From: Pomphorhynchus laevis
Lineage: Eukaryota; Acanthocephala; Palaeacanthocephala; Echinorhynchida; Pomphorhynchidae
Assembly (NCBI GenBank): GCA_012934845.2
Contig: WNNJ02002219.1
Span: 238,822-302,821 of the forward strand
DNA length: 64,000 nt
Reading direction: 5' to 3'
Made by a program: the position numbers and the translations under genes. Position 1 is the stretch's first letter, and every line of letters starts with the position of its first letter. Below the pieces are notes generated by a model, which was given only the letters and a program-made list of their open reading frames with translations, searched no databases and was not told the origin of the DNA. Shown here piece after piece: positions 40,852 through 53,062 of the stretch.

Positions 40852-42393
40852 ATGAAAAGGGTATCCGGAAAATGCACAGTAAATTTGGAACTAGACAATA
40901 AAAAGTACCTAAACGTCGACATGTTTATTCTACCACAACTTCGCACCGACGCCCTTTTGGGTCTACCATTCTTGAAAAAACATGAGAAATTCACAATACA
41001 ATTTGGCGGATCTTTGTCATGCTTTGAAATTGTATCGATAGTTGAAATCGAGAGTTCTCGATTATTTCAAAATCTCAGTTCAGATGTACGCCCTATTGCA
41101 ACAAAGAGCCGAAAGTTCAACAAACAAAATACAAAATTTATTCGAAGCGAGATACAACGGATGCTAAATAATGATGTAATCGAGGAGAGCATATCTCCAT
41201 GGCGAGCGCAAGTTGTCGTTGTATCCCGGAATACTGGTAGAAAACGACTTGTAGTGGATTTTTCACAAACGATAAACCGCTATACGTTTCTGGATGCTTA
41301 TCCGCTACCGAGAATAGCCGATCTTGTGAATGAGGTTTCTAAACACAAATATTATTCTCTTGTCGATTTAAAGGAAGCATATTACCAGATCGATATCGAC
41401 CCACTGGAACGACACTATACAGCTTTCGAGGCTTGCGGAAAACTCCACCAATTTAAGAAAATTCCCATGGGGGTAACAAATGGAGTTTCCAGTTTCCAGC
41501 GATATATAAATAAGTTTATAGAGATCAACGGGTTAAAAGGGGTGTATTCATACCTTGATGACATTATTGTGTGTGGCACAACGATTTCGGATTATGATGA
41601 AAATCTAAAACGGTTTAAAGACGCTTTGCATCGATACGGACTTCAAATCAATAACGATAAAACCCAGTACCGCGTTGAAACAATACGCACGCTTGGGTAC
41701 GAGATATCCCACAAAGCATTACAACCCGATCCCAGTCGACTCGCAGCGCTAAATCAACTAAGGATTCCACACGATAATCAGACACTCAAACGATTTATGG
41801 GTTTCTTTTCCTATTATAGCAAGTGGATTAAGAAATTTTCAACAAAAATAGCGACTTTCACAAGAACGGACTTGACGTTTCCATTAGATAGACTCGCTCG
41901 TGAAGCTATAGAATTGATCAAAACCGATATAAAAAGTGCATGTGTACATAACATCGACGAGGATGTTCCTTTCGTGGTTGAAACTGATGCATCCAACACT
42001 GCAATTGGCGCGACACTATTTCAAAACGACAGACCCGTGGCTTTCTTTTCAAGAACGCTGAACATTCACGAAAGACGACATCATATTATAGAAAAAGAAG
42101 CATACGCAATAATCGAAGCCTTGCGAAATTGGAAACACTACCTGGCGCCACGTCTCTTTACTCTCATAACTGACCAGAAGTCTGTAGCCTTCATGTTTGG
42201 TCACACACGTCATGGGAAAGTCAAAAATGACAAAGTTACAAGATGGCGAATGGATCTTGCAAGTTTCCAATACGCAATACGTTATCGCCCTGGGAACTTT
42301 AATAAATCGGCTGATGTTATGTCACGCGACGTATGTGGATCAATAAATCATCTTGAGGATCTTCATAAACTTCACGAAAAATTGCTACACTGA
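40852..42393 (+). pseudogene. Gypsy protease end, RT and RNase H
   Basis: 513 residues. LRTDALLGLPFLKKH closes the protease. The RT shows VVDFSQTINRYTFLDAYPLP, SLVDLKEAYYQIDI, KIPMGVTNG and the catalytic YLDDIIVCG, with the connection LKRFMGFFSYYSKWIKKFS. RNase H keeps TDAS, EKEAYAIIEAL and LITDQKS. The frame ends at TGA 42391-42393, inside the integrase zinc-binding segment (LHEKLLH, stop, GVTRMLH). Confidence 0.88.
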
Positions 42394-43482
42394 GGGGTCA
42401 CACGGATGTTACATTTTATACGAAATCAAAACCTTCCCTACTCGGTAAGTGACGTACGGGAGATTACGTCAATGTGTCAAATTTGCTGTCGTATCAAGCC
42501 ACGTTTCTACAAACCTCCAGTTGATCTTCATATGATAAAGTCGACCTCTCCCATGGAACGCATATCAGTTGATTTCAAAGGTCCTCTTCCACGATCATCA
42601 ACCGGCGCAACATATTTGTTCACTGCAATCGATGAGTACACTCGCTATCCATTTGCTTTTGCTGTCCGCGATACATCTGCAAAAACGGCTAAAGCGTGTC
42701 TTCGTCAAATCATTGCGTTATGTGGATGTCCAAATTATATCCATTCGGACCGTGGAGCTGCTTTTCTCTCTCGAGACTTGAAAAGTTGGCCGAGCGGTTT
42801 GGGTATCTCTTCAAGTCAAACGAATCCATTCCGACCACAAGGGAACTCACAATGTGAAAGGTTAAATGGAACGTTATGGTAGAGCATCTTGCTGGCACTT
42901 GAAAATGAAAAATTGGGTCTACCAAGATGGGAAGAGAAATTACCAGATGCGTTATCGTCCATCCGCGGACTTCTCTGCACTGCAACGAATGATACTCCAC
43001 ACAATCGAATTTTCGCATTTCCGAGACGATACCCTCAAAACCTCAGTCTACCGGGTTGGTTGGTTGACGCCAATAACGTGCTATTCAAGCGATTGAATAG
43101 ATTCTCGAAATATGAGCCTGCTGTAAATAAGGTCGAACTGCTTGACGCGAATCAAGCCTATTCAAATATACGTGATGGGACGGGGAGAGTTCAAACCGTG
43201 TCTACACAACATCTTGCTCCAGAAGGAAGTAGAGAGTGTGAAAACCAATCGACATCGACTAATTCAATAAATCGGAGTACAAATGAGTTGGAAAAGGAAG
43301 AAAATCAACATATCACAACGACCCGGCCGAACCTACGATGTTATACGACAACGATATCGAGGAAGTTTCGCAAACACAGACAGAAACGTACAACTCAGCA
43401 AGTCCTCGACGATCCCAACGAGTACGGAGGATTCCTGCCAGATATCGGGATTAAGAGACGAACAAACATATTGAGAGGATAA
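42394..43482 (+). pseudogene. Gypsy integrase, interrupted by TAG
   Basis: Same frame as the RT. After the TGA: GVTRMLHFIRNQNLPYSV and CQICC complete an HHCC finger. The catalytic core shows SVDFKGPL (D), HSDRGAAF (D) and PQGNSQCERLNG (E). TAG at 42880-42882 interrupts shortly after the catalytic Glu; the frame resumes SILLALENEKLGLP and runs to 43482 with a basic C-terminus. The two stops inactivate the copy unless they are read through. Confidence 0.85.
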
Positions 43483-43554
43483 GAATGTTATATTAATTCG
43501 ATTTAGTTTTATTCTAGATTACTTTGTGTTGAATAAAACCTACTTGGTTTAAGC

Positions 43555-44222
43555 TACAACACTACAATCATTTATTTGATGGTACTAGATGATACCTTCA
43601 TTATCATCTAAGGCTACCTGGATAAATTTGTAAAAGTTAAATGTATCGAAAAACATATATTATCAATGTATCGAAACATATATTTAATATATTGATATAG
43701 TTTAGATTTATTTTTTAAACAGTTATGAACAAATTCTTATTCTATAAAGCTTAAAAACATGTCAGCTATAATTGGGCTACTATTACCTCCACTTGGAACA
43801 CCTTTTATTTGTCTAAATATAGATGTCCCTATTTTTAAATAATTTTGATTTATCAAAATATTTAAGGCTTCTATTACTACAATCATTTATTTGATGGTAC
43901 TAGATGGTACCTTCTTTATCATCTAAGGCTACCTGGATAAATTTGTAAAAGTTAAATGTATCGAAATACATATATCATCAATGTATCGAAACACATATTT
44001 CATATATTTATATAGTTTAGATTTATTTTTTAAACATTTATAAGCAAATTCATATACTATAAAGCTTAAAAATAAGTCAGCTATAATTGGGCTACTATTA
44101 TCTCCAATTGGAACACCTTTTATTTCTATTATAGATGCCCCTACCTTTAAATAATTTTGATTTATTAAAATATTTAACGATTTTAATAATTCAATTTTAT
44201 CCATATATTTATGGATAAATTT
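43555..44222 (-). mobile_element. Two tandem Penelope-like RT fragments
   Basis: A 315-bp direct repeat: TACAATCATTTATTTGATGG occurs at 43563 and 43878. Each unit, on the minus strand, encodes LNILINQNYLKVG, KGVPxGxNSSPIIADLFLSF and FRYIDDIC-like sequence, the same segment as 29250-29470. The two copies differ by point changes (GVPIGD versus GVPSGG) and short gaps, so the duplication is not brand new. Confidence 0.82.
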
Positions 44223-47035
44223 ATATTTATTCGTAGTTTAATTTCGAATCATGATGACGTTAGAGTTTCGAAGCATTCTAATCATACAGACGTCTTGGCT
44301 ATTCTGAGACGTGGTTACACAATGCCATTCTTGATAACGTAGTATCTATTCCAGGTTATCAATTATTACGTTCAGATAGATGCCCTAGGCGTGATCACTC
44401 GTTCATCTTAGTTGGTGATTTTAATCTACCGACCCTGGTGATTGATCAAGATGGCAACAGTATTATTGGTAACTGTTTCAGTGAGGATAATAATCTATGT
44501 TGGTATGTAATCAATTACTCATTCAGCATTTATCTGCTCCTACTAGATTTGGCACTGATAGCGTACGTTCTATACTTGATCTTGTATTTTCTCAAAGAGA
44601 TAGTCAGATATGTGACCTATTCCATAATCCTCCAATAGGAGGAAGTGATCACTGTATTTTAGTGTTTAAGCTGACTATAGCTTCAGATATTCTTGCAATC
44701 GATGCCGAACCTTCATTGACGAAGAGATCATGGCATCATGTTGATGTTGAGATGTTACAACAGTTTGTGTCCTCGTTGAACTTTGAGTGTGGTGATGTTG
44801 GAAGCCAGGAACGTTGGCATTTCATTCGAGATTTACTAATTCGTATATCTGATTATTTTGCTCTGCGTAGATTAATATGTAAAACTGCTCATAAGAAGCC
44901 TCCGTGGTTTGACAGTAGTCTACGTGAAGCTCTCAAAAGACGCAACACTTTGTTCAGAAAGTGTAGGCACAAAGGTAATTTGATTGCTCAATTCAAACTT
45001 GCTCGCAATGCATATAAACGCCTCAGAATTAAGAAACGTATGGAGTATGAGGACCAAATTGTGCAATCTTTAAATAGCTCGCCCAAACGCTTTTGGTCAT
45101 ATGTTCGTCAAAGTACGCGTACTTATTTTGTAATCACTAGATTATCATCAAACGGTAAGTTGCTTGATTCCCCTTCTGGCGTTGCTAATGAGTTTGCTAA
45201 TGCATTTGACCTACATAATGCTAGTTCGACCATTGAAGATAATGCTCAGTCAGTCAGTTTTCCTACATGCATTAGTGCTGCCATTGTATTCAATGTGGAT
45301 GATGTGGCTTGGAGGTTATCACATTTGTCGTCTTCATCTTCTTCAGGTCCTGATGATATTCATCCGCATCTACTCAGGGTGTTGAGTCAACTTTGGCTCC
45401 TTCGGTCACTAGCTTGTTTTATGCATCTCTGGATAGCATGAAGGTACCGTCTGAACGGAAGAGTGCGATAGTGGTGGCAGTATTCAAAAAGGGTGACCCG
45501 AGGATAGCAGACAACTATCGAACTATAAGTCTTACAAGTCATTTGGGTAAGGTACTGGAAAGGATCATCAAGAACATATATTCAGACACTTGAGCATATC
45601 AGGTCAGCATAGCTTTATGCCACATGGCTTCAGAAAATGACGTTCTTGCCTTACCAACCTTGTGTCTGCCCGCAAGGCTGGATTGAATCCATGTCTCAAG
45701 GAAAGGCAGTTGACGTTATTCTGTTCGATTTTAGTCGTGCGTTTGATCGTGTTCCCCATAGTCTCCTCATTCAAACAGTGGCCAGCTATGGCATTAATAG
45801 CTCAGTTATAGGATGGATTAGAGATTTTCTATCTAACAGATCTTTCAGAGTACGTGTTGGTAGTACTCTATCCTCACCACATTTAATTACGTCTGGAGTT
45901 CCTCAGGGTTCTGTGCTTGGACCTTTTTGTTTAACATGTTCATGAACAGTTTACTCACACAGCCCCATTGTCCGTGTTTAGCCTTTGCTGACGACATCAA
46001 AATCAGGTGTGAGGTCATATCTGCAGATGACCATATCCGCTTACAGCGTGACATTGACAGGGTTTATACATGGAGTGTTAATACTGGGGTATTGTTAAAC
46101 ATTTCTAAGTGCTCACACATTCGTCTCGGCAGGTCCAATGTGTCTTCCTTGTATAGTGTCGGGACATATAGTATCATTTCGACCAATCAGGTTCGTGATC
46201 TTGGCATACTTATGCAATCGTCACTTAAAACTAGAATGGATACTAAAAGACGTTGCTGTTCAGCAAGGAAGATGATTTATCTAATTAAAACTTGTTTCTT
46301 GTCAATATCTCCTCAATGTTTTGCTAGGCTATATAATGCGCTTGTTCGTCCCCATATCGAATATGCTATACAGGCATCATTCCCTTCTACAAGAGGTGAA
46401 ATGAGGGATTTGGAGAGAATTCTACGTCGTGGCAGCAAGCTCGTTCGAGGATGTAAAATGATGAGTTATAGCGATCGTTTGACTTCAATAGGCATGATCA
46501 GTGCAAGCCAGACTACTCGTTCTGGGACCACATCGAGATACCATTGTCGACCTTCCAATTTGTATTGAGCGTAACGCGAGAGAATGACCCCTACGACTTT
46601 GTCTGACATTCAATTTAACACATTCACTTGAGTATCCATCTATCCCCTTTACTATAGACCACATCGCAAACAGATCACGTTTGCGATGTGGTCTATAGTA
46701 AAGGGGATAGATGGATACTCAAGTGAATGTGTTAAATTGAATGTCAGACAAAGTCGTAGGGGTCATTCTCTCGCGTTACGCTCAATACAAATTGGAAGGT
46801 CGACAATGGTATCTCGATTGTCACGCAGAGTGAGAAAGTTGTGGAACGCATTGCCTCACGTCATCATTGAGCCGATTCAAAGCCATGGTCAACACTTGGA
46901 TAAGACACGCTAATCAAGGCAACATTGGAAGTTCTTATCCTTGGTTTGGTTGAAATTGGTATGTTGTTTAATGTTTTGTAATGTACGATGAGCGGGCAAA
47001 ACGGCCTTCTCGGTCAAAGCTCTGTATATAATAAT
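44222..47035 (+). mobile_element. CR1-like LINE with FADD box and internal palindrome
   Basis: EN remnants: DVLAI near 44296, SIPGYQLLRSDR, LVGDFNLPTLVIDQDG, then after a frameshift SILDLVFSQ and GGSDHCILVF. RT: the frame 44497-45441 ends in SSSSSGPDDIHPHLL. Then ERKSAIVVAVFKKGDPRIAD, VILFDFSRAFDRVPHSLLIQ, SGVPQGSVLGPF, and after another shift CLAFADDIKI and ISKCSHIRLG. The C-terminus RRGHSLALRSIQ and SRRVRKLWNALP lies at 46750-46870. At least four frameshifts and one 140-bp inverted duplication. The 3' end is near 47035 (CTGTATATAATAA). Confidence 0.88.
46532..46818. repeat. Perfect 140-bp palindrome, 7-nt spacer
   Basis: Left arm 46532-46671, spacer AGATCAC, right arm 46679-46818, exact reverse complements as far as I can read. 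The right arm is in the coding orientation of the surrounding LINE (NVRQSRRGHSLALRSIQIG) and the left arm is the inverted duplicate that replaces coding sequence. Confidence 0.95.
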
Positions 47036-47400
47036 TTATATTTACGTAGTAGTTTGATTTTTGTTAGATATGCGTTATCGTTAATAAAACTATCTTTTTA
47101 ACTAAAAGAAAAATGACTGCCGTAACCATCCTCAGTCGGTTTCGGATTTGTAATCGTTAGACACTGTCGAAAAAGCGTCTTGGCCTTTTGAAATTCTCCA
47201 GGAAATATCGATCCTTGATACTGTGACCATTTCCCTTCGGCGAGTTTTCTTGACGTTAAAGATCCCTTAGTGCTTGTTATTGATAATGATGCGAACAAGA
47301 CTAGCTTACCGAGTTGTGTCTTGGTACATATAAATGACGAAGGAGTTAGTAAGCAAACGAATGACGACGATAGATTGGAAGATATTTTGTCGCTTGTTGG
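47036..47400. other. Unassigned patch between two LINEs
   Basis: Both strands have short open frames. The minus strand 47298-47098 contains FPGEFQKAKTLFRQCLTITN. The plus strand about 47230-47425 contains DPLVLVIDNDANKTSLPSCV and DDDRLEDILSLVGGPGMTAV. The composition is more coding-like than intergenic DNA, but I recognise neither protein. It could be a remnant of LINE ORF1 or a host exon. Confidence 0.3.
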
Positions 47401-47419
47401 TGGGCCAGGTATGACAGCA

Positions 47420-49450
47420 GTCTGAATTGACTGATATTTATATAGGCCAGGAGAAATTCACAAGAACCGTGACCTCCTGGATCGTATATTAGGTAATGGT
47501 TATGACATATTACTTGGTGACTTTAACGACAGAACTGGTCGTTGGATTAATGCAGCAAACCGCAGAGCCAGGAACGACTATCTTATTCACAAACCACCAT
47601 CACCCACCTTGCATTGCTCAACAACTTATTCACTCTTCGACATATTACTGCTTCATAAGATGTGGTTGTTGAAACCCATATGTACTGAGCAATCGCGCCA
47701 AAAATAGACCACCTCTCATGACCTAATTCGTTGGAGGTTAGAGGAAGATATGTTGCTGAGGAGAAGGTTCCACTTTGATCCCGTCAGGGTGGCCTTCTTT
47801 CAGGCAGCTATCCACTCCAACAAAACTCAAAGTCCTAGCTAAAATGCTAAACCTTCATAATCTCTCTGTTTCCAACAGACCAGCACTCTCGAATGAATAC
47901 TGGAGCACTAAATATAGGTTTCAGCTGAGCAGAGATAAGGCAAGCATTTCTCGCCTTAGCCCTTCTCAGTCTTCCTTCTGGAAGATATTCAAGAAAGAGA
48001 AGTTTGTCCGTTGGAAGGATAGAGCATTAGGTTGTATAGGTTGAATAAACCTTGATAAAGTTTTGAAGGAGTCACTATACCTACACAATTATGGAGCCAC
48101 CCTATCACCCCAACCAATCCCGTCTTGGTGTGACTTCAGGAGTAGGGATTTGTCTGTTACAGATATCCTTAACTCATGGGGGCCACTCCATGGCACCTCC
48201 AGAACCCATGCGCCACTCTACACTCGTGTTTGTCAGCTTTTGACAGACAGTCAGAGAAAGGAGGTCGCCATAACAATGCTATTAGCCTCCCCGTCCGACA
48301 TTGCTGGAATAAACATCAGCCGTCGTGTTTTTACCTAAAAAGAAGTCGATTTCATGTCCTAAAGATCTGCGACCCATTTCGATTCAAAACTCCCTTATCT
48401 CCATTTACGAAAAAGCGCTTGCGCGTAAAATCCGTGATCATCTAAGTAGGCGAAATTTAATCCCACTAGGTTTTCATGAGTACGTAAAAGATCGCTCGGT
48501 CTCAGATCCCTTGGGTTGCCTGCGAGAATTGTTAACAGGGTGGAAATATTGCTATACACCAATCGATTCTTCAATGAAGACGACCCTGATTCACGTCAGT
48601 TTTACCCTATTACAGGAGTGCCTCAAGGCTCCCCACTCTCTCCAATCTTGTATCTTGCTGCATCCATTGAACTCTACAAAAAATTCAAACGCGATCAACA
48701 TCTTGTGGTATACGCTGATGATACCACAGCCCTGATCTCTGGTCGCAGGTGCAAAGATGTAGTCGCTGACATCAGCCGTTTCTTTACAAGATTAAAAGAT
48801 CAGCTGCCCATTTCCAACCTTGTTCTAAACTCCACCAAATCGCATGGTTGTCTTTCATGGCGCCCCTGCGACAAAGCAAAAACTTAAGAGATTAGCACTC
48901 TCTGCGCTCTCCTCCATTTTGACTAATCAACCCCTCCCTGTCTTCACGAGTCGAGTAAAATACCTGGGGTTTACCGTTACGGTTAAGTGGTCGGCGAAAG
49001 CCGACCTGGATAGACTTAAACGTATCCTGAAGAAAGCTAGATGGCCCTGAAACGGGCCCAACATCTGTCATTGAAAGAGAAAACCCAAGTGCGCCTCTGG
49101 GGTACTTGGGCTATCTCGGGATAAGTCTTCTTTTCAAGAGGACGTCCCCCAGAACAAAGACTAAGGTTTCTTAAGCTCCTAATCTCGCGATTACCGAGCA
49201 TTGTCCGCCTCGATTGGATTCTTCGGGGGGGGGGTGAAAGACCCCGGGTGGTTTAGTCGAAAAGCGGCGTGTTGGATTGGCTGGGGGCTCAGATCCCGCT
49301 GGACCTGAGGCCTTAAAGATTGAAGAAGACTTTTATTCTCGACTGGTTAAATAACTTCTCCTTCTTGTATTTTTGATACATGTTTTTTAGTTGTTGCATA
49401 ACACTAACATTGGTTGTATTTAAGAAAATCTTTATTTATTTATTTAATAT
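47420..49450 (+). mobile_element. Non-LTR retrotransposon of a third type, decayed
   Basis: The EN part shows ILLGDFNDRTGRWINAANRR. The RT part, in alternating frames, shows RKEVAITMLLASPSDI, LPKKKSISCPKDLRPISIQN, KALARKIRDHLSRRNLIPLG, then ITGVPQGSPLSPILYLAASI and VVYADDTTAL, then VKYLGFTVTVKWSAKADLDR. Many frameshifts. The 3' region is GC-rich with a G-run (49227-49236) and ends in TTTATTTATTTA near 49440. The RT motifs differ from the CR1-like copies nearby; clade unresolved. Confidence 0.78.
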
Positions 49451-49690
49451 CATCAGCGAATGCAAAAGTGAGTGTTCTCAATACGTAAAAGTAAACCATT
49501 ATGGAACGTGATTGAGGAACACCTATCGGCATACTTCTTTTTTCAGATAAAGACTCACCAACTCTTACCTTAAAAGTACGCAAAGAAATAATATTTTCAA
49601 TCCAAGATCAGATCCCACGAGGGACACCGTAGTGTGATCAACCCATTAATATCAACCTATTAAGAGTGACACAATATGCTCTTAGTATAA
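49430..49690 (-). pseudogene. Degenerate LINE RT fragment
   Basis: The minus strand reads SWIENIISLRTFKVRVGESL, then SMPIGVPQ, and TLTFAFADDIK next to the tail of the preceding element. These are RT motifs 3-5 (FRVRVG, GVPQG, FADD) with a short deletion. No long open frame. Confidence 0.6.
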
Positions 49691-49906
49691 TTAAATCACG
49701 TTGTATTTTTTGGAAAATGTTTTACATTTTAAATTACAATTTTAAATTGCACCTCTATTTATTAAATAAAAATGCATTTTTGGCAATGCTCTATCAAGCA
49801 TTGGCTAGATATTTAATTATCCTTGCGATTCGATTTGCTTGATTATTACCAACGAACGAGATCACTTGTCTGGAACATTTGGTTAAACGAATGTACAAAC
49901 GGCACG

Positions 49907-50105
49907 GACTGAACGAACGGACTAAAGGACCGAACTGAACGAACAAAATGAACGAACAGACTGAACGAACAAAATGAACGAACAGACTGAACGAACAAAA
50001 TGAACGAACAGACTGAACGAACAAAATGAACGAACAGACTGAACGAACAAAATGAACGAACAAACTGAACGAACGTACTGTACGAACGGGCTGAACGAAC
50101 ACAGT
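49907..50105. repeat. 26-bp minisatellite (13-bp subunits)
   Basis: GAACGAACAGACTGAACGAACAAAAT-type units repeat about six to seven times, built from GAACGAACNNNNT half-units that are regular in the centre and diverge at the edges. The minus-strand frame across it (VRSVCSFILFVQ repeats) is a by-product of the repeat. Confidence 0.92.
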
Positions 50106-50740
50106 GAATTGGTCTGCGGGATTATTTTTTATTAGTTTGATAATTTTTTATTATTCTTAGTGGGTCATTGGTACGCATTTGACACTCGAAATAAATCTCT
50201 CTCAGTTAGATATCTCAATCAATTTTATCTCAATAAAAATGTATGCTTATTGATAAAATGTACATTTAATTGTATCGTCACAATATAAAATTAATATAAT
50301 AAATATTTAACAAACAATTATTTAATTTTTCATCGACAAAATTACACAAGGTTGAATAAGCTAGGCTGACGTAGCCTACATTAGTACGAACTAAACAACC
50401 ATTTTACAGAATCACGTGTTATGCTTTCAACAAAATCATCTTTTAGACATTTCCACTGAAACATTTTAAATAGAATATTTCTAACAGAATTTCCAAAGAA
50501 CATTTAAAAAAGAATATTTTATAAACATTTAAGTTAACATTGTCATTAAAACTTTTAAATTTTTTACAAACATCAAGAACGTGTTACATAGGACCTTATT
50601 GTATCAACCTGTGAGAATAAAAATCACAAAATTAAGCTGCATCAAAATATGATAAAATATGATAATCAACTTGATAAAAGTTGTTGATTAAAGTTACAAT
50701 AAATAACATACTTTCTTGGCTGCTTAATAAACTACTTACA
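50106..50740. other. AT-rich spacer
   Basis: No feature that I can support. The CR1-like element begins at or after about 50740. Confidence 0.5.
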
Positions 50741-50792
50741 ATACAAGATCTAATATACATACACATACATCACCAATTGGATTACAATTGGA

Positions 50793-52115
50793 TTGTTTAC
50801 AAAACAGCTTGCCAGCGGAACAAAACACATAATGACACGAAAAACATCGAAGCTTAAAGCTAAGAAGTCCAATGTAAACACCGTATCTCTAAACGCAAGC
50901 TTAATTGATGAGTGTACATCTGTCCAAGTCCAGTGTTCGAATGATTTGTGTGACACCTGGACCGCTATTTGTATGAGCAAGTTAAAAAAGAATTCCGATT
51001 ATGCTTATTTATGTGGCTTTTGTGCTGTGAAGGAGCTTAATGTTTTGAGAAGACGTTTGGTCGAATTTGAAGAAGCACATAACCAATATCTCAGTCGAAC
51101 CGTTCTCATGGACGATAAAATATGCTCTTCCAAAGCTCAACATACTTTTAAAAATATAGTTCCTGTGGATGTGCAGGTTGGAGATGATACGAGTGCCTGC
51201 GTTATTCTCTTTGATAAGAATATAAACGATCGCAAATTGCAACAAATTGCTAAAAATACAGTCCCTAAAGTCTCACAGACCACGAACGATAGAACTACCT
51301 GCGTCGTCGTTGATCGTCCTTCTCCCGATATTGCTTTAAATATTGACAACCGAACTCGAACAACTGGCGCTCATGTCGGCAGCGATGGACCTGTAACATC
51401 CCGTATTTGGAAGTGGGGATATTTGCGTTCTTCCTATTCAACTCCAAATTCAGTGTCAAGACCGTATGACGAAGTCTCGAAATATATTCTGTCTGATGAA
51501 GCGATTTCACAAAGTGATACACCGAAGATGTCGAATGCTCACAATGCGACATTTCGTACTATCTCAAACAAAGATGGTCAGTGAGTTCCCTCGGGCAACG
51601 CACACGTCACCTTGATGTCACCATCAAGTTCTTTAGAGTCTCATGATTCACATACCCAGACAGACTTATCTAGCTTACGGAAAATTGTTCAAACGGATAC
51701 TCAAATACCCAGCTTACGTGCATGTACAGATACACAATCTGCTGTGTCCTGTGATGGTCTTGATATAGTGATCTCAAATAAGCGTATATATAATAGAGGA
51801 TGCTCAGTTATTCTAGCTAATGTGCCCGAGTCTATCTTCGAGAATGCGCAAGCACGACTGAATGACGACATTCAGAGTTTGAGGTCTATTCTGACACATG
51901 TACTTGGCTCCTGTGACATTGAGACAGTCCAAAAAGTTAAACTTGCCGCTCTTTTCCGCCTAGGTAAGCGTAATGCTTTAAATAATAAACCCCGACTACT
52001 CAAAGCTCTCTTCCATAACCAACTTCATGCTACCTTAATGTTGCGAAACTCGTTCAGTCTCAAAGGGTCTAATATTCGACTGCTTGAGGATCTTGATGTA
52101 TCAGAACGAAAATAA
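50793..52115 (+). pseudogene. CR1-like ORF1 (PHD-like finger, coiled coil, RRM-like), one internal stop
   Basis: The first part (to TGA at 51582) has VQVQCSNDLCDTWTAICMSK and AYLCGFCAVKELNVLRRRLV, a PHD-like finger followed by a short coil. After the stop, in the same frame, RGCSVILANVPESIFEN, KLAALFRLGKRN, LLKALFHNQLHATLMLRNSF and RLLEDLDVSERK follow the RRM-like plus C-terminal layout of CR1 ORF1 proteins. The frame closes at TAA 52113, but homologous-looking sequence (VKEELAYRVANGEINLYV) continues past it. Nucleic-acid chaperone role inferred from the family. Confidence 0.72.
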
Positions 52116-52216
52116 TTATCGAAGGTTAAAGAGGAACTAGCATATCGTGTTGCTAACGGAGAAATAAATCTCTATGTGAAAAATTTTCAGATTGTGAAGC
52201 GACGCACCCGGCTGAG

Positions 52217-53044
52217 TTGGAGCCCACTAGTCATGTCGCCTCGCGTGCATTCTGTAATCGAAATGGGCTCGTCTACTCTGCCTATCAGAGTCTAAATGGT
52301 TTAGCGTCCGGGTTATTAGGATGTGTAAGGGGTGATAGTAATACTCCCAGAGGTATGTTGGGGCATTGTGAAATACTCCATTGTAATGTTCGCAGTCTTA
52401 TATCGAAGATAGATGAACTGAGATATAGAGTTCAGTTAATTCGTCCTAAATTACTTGCTATCACAGAATCATGGCTATATGGTGATATTGTTGATAATGA
52501 AGTCTCCATCCCTGGTTATCTGGTTTTCCGCAGTGATCGTAAAAGTGGAAGAGGTGGAGGTGTTATTCTTTATGTGAGCAACGATGTGAAAATAACTATG
52601 CTTAGCACTTCTCCTGATAAAGTCGAAAGTTTGTGGTGTCGGGTAAAATTCATGCATACCGCTCCGCTTGTTCTGGGGGTAGTATATCGTTCACCCTTGG
52701 CCGCCACAGATAAACTGATTGGGGAAGTAGAACTTTATTCTAAAGGTACCTCCAATGTTTTAATACTTGGTGACTTGAATATGCCTTCGGTTTATTGGAA
52801 TTCGTATACGGCTTTTCCTACTTGTGACCATGCTTCCTATGACCTTCTGGAGTGTATCATCTATTGTGGTTTAACTCAGCATGTCCAAAATTGCACTCGT
52901 TTTGCTAGTGACAGTAGATCTCTATTAGATGTATGTTTATCTTCGAACAGTGAGATTATTAACGCTATCCGTTATGATGCCCCGATCGGTATGTCTGATC
53001 ATTGCGTAGTGATCATTAGGTTAAGGTTTCAAGAAGAAACTTGA
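52217..53044 (+). pseudogene. CR1-like ORF2: endonuclease domain
   Basis: 275 residues. Motifs in order: LHCNVRSLISKIDEL, LLAITESWL, SIPGYLVFRSDRKSGRGGGV, LGVVYRSP, LILGDLNMPSVYWNS, SLLDVCLSSN and MSDHCVV. All APE-type catalytic positions (N, E, Y, D-N, S/D-H) are present. The frame is closed by TGA at 53042 but resumes in phase at 53063. Confidence 0.88.
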
Positions 53045-53062
53045 GGTCCGCGTGAAAATCAA

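Larger units (their letters stand above)
40250..43490 (+). mobile_element. Ty3/Gypsy LTR retrotransposon (CsRn1-like), gag end and pol
   Basis: The 5' part, including most of gag and the left LTR, is missing. What remains is the gag C-terminus and a pol with protease, RT, RNase H and integrase in the Ty3/Gypsy order. The gag tail RLLECDQLDLDRAVTVAKSL and the zinc knuckle CHKCGKQGHFACVC after CPAR resemble CsRn1-group elements; the preceding CYFYGG has lost one Cys. I see no clear flanking LTR; the downstream 43490-43560 sequence is unassigned. Confidence 0.85.

Noticed and set aside
49794-50102. Minus-strand frame with VRSVCSFILFVQ repeats
   Set aside because: It is the translation of a 26-bp minisatellite.
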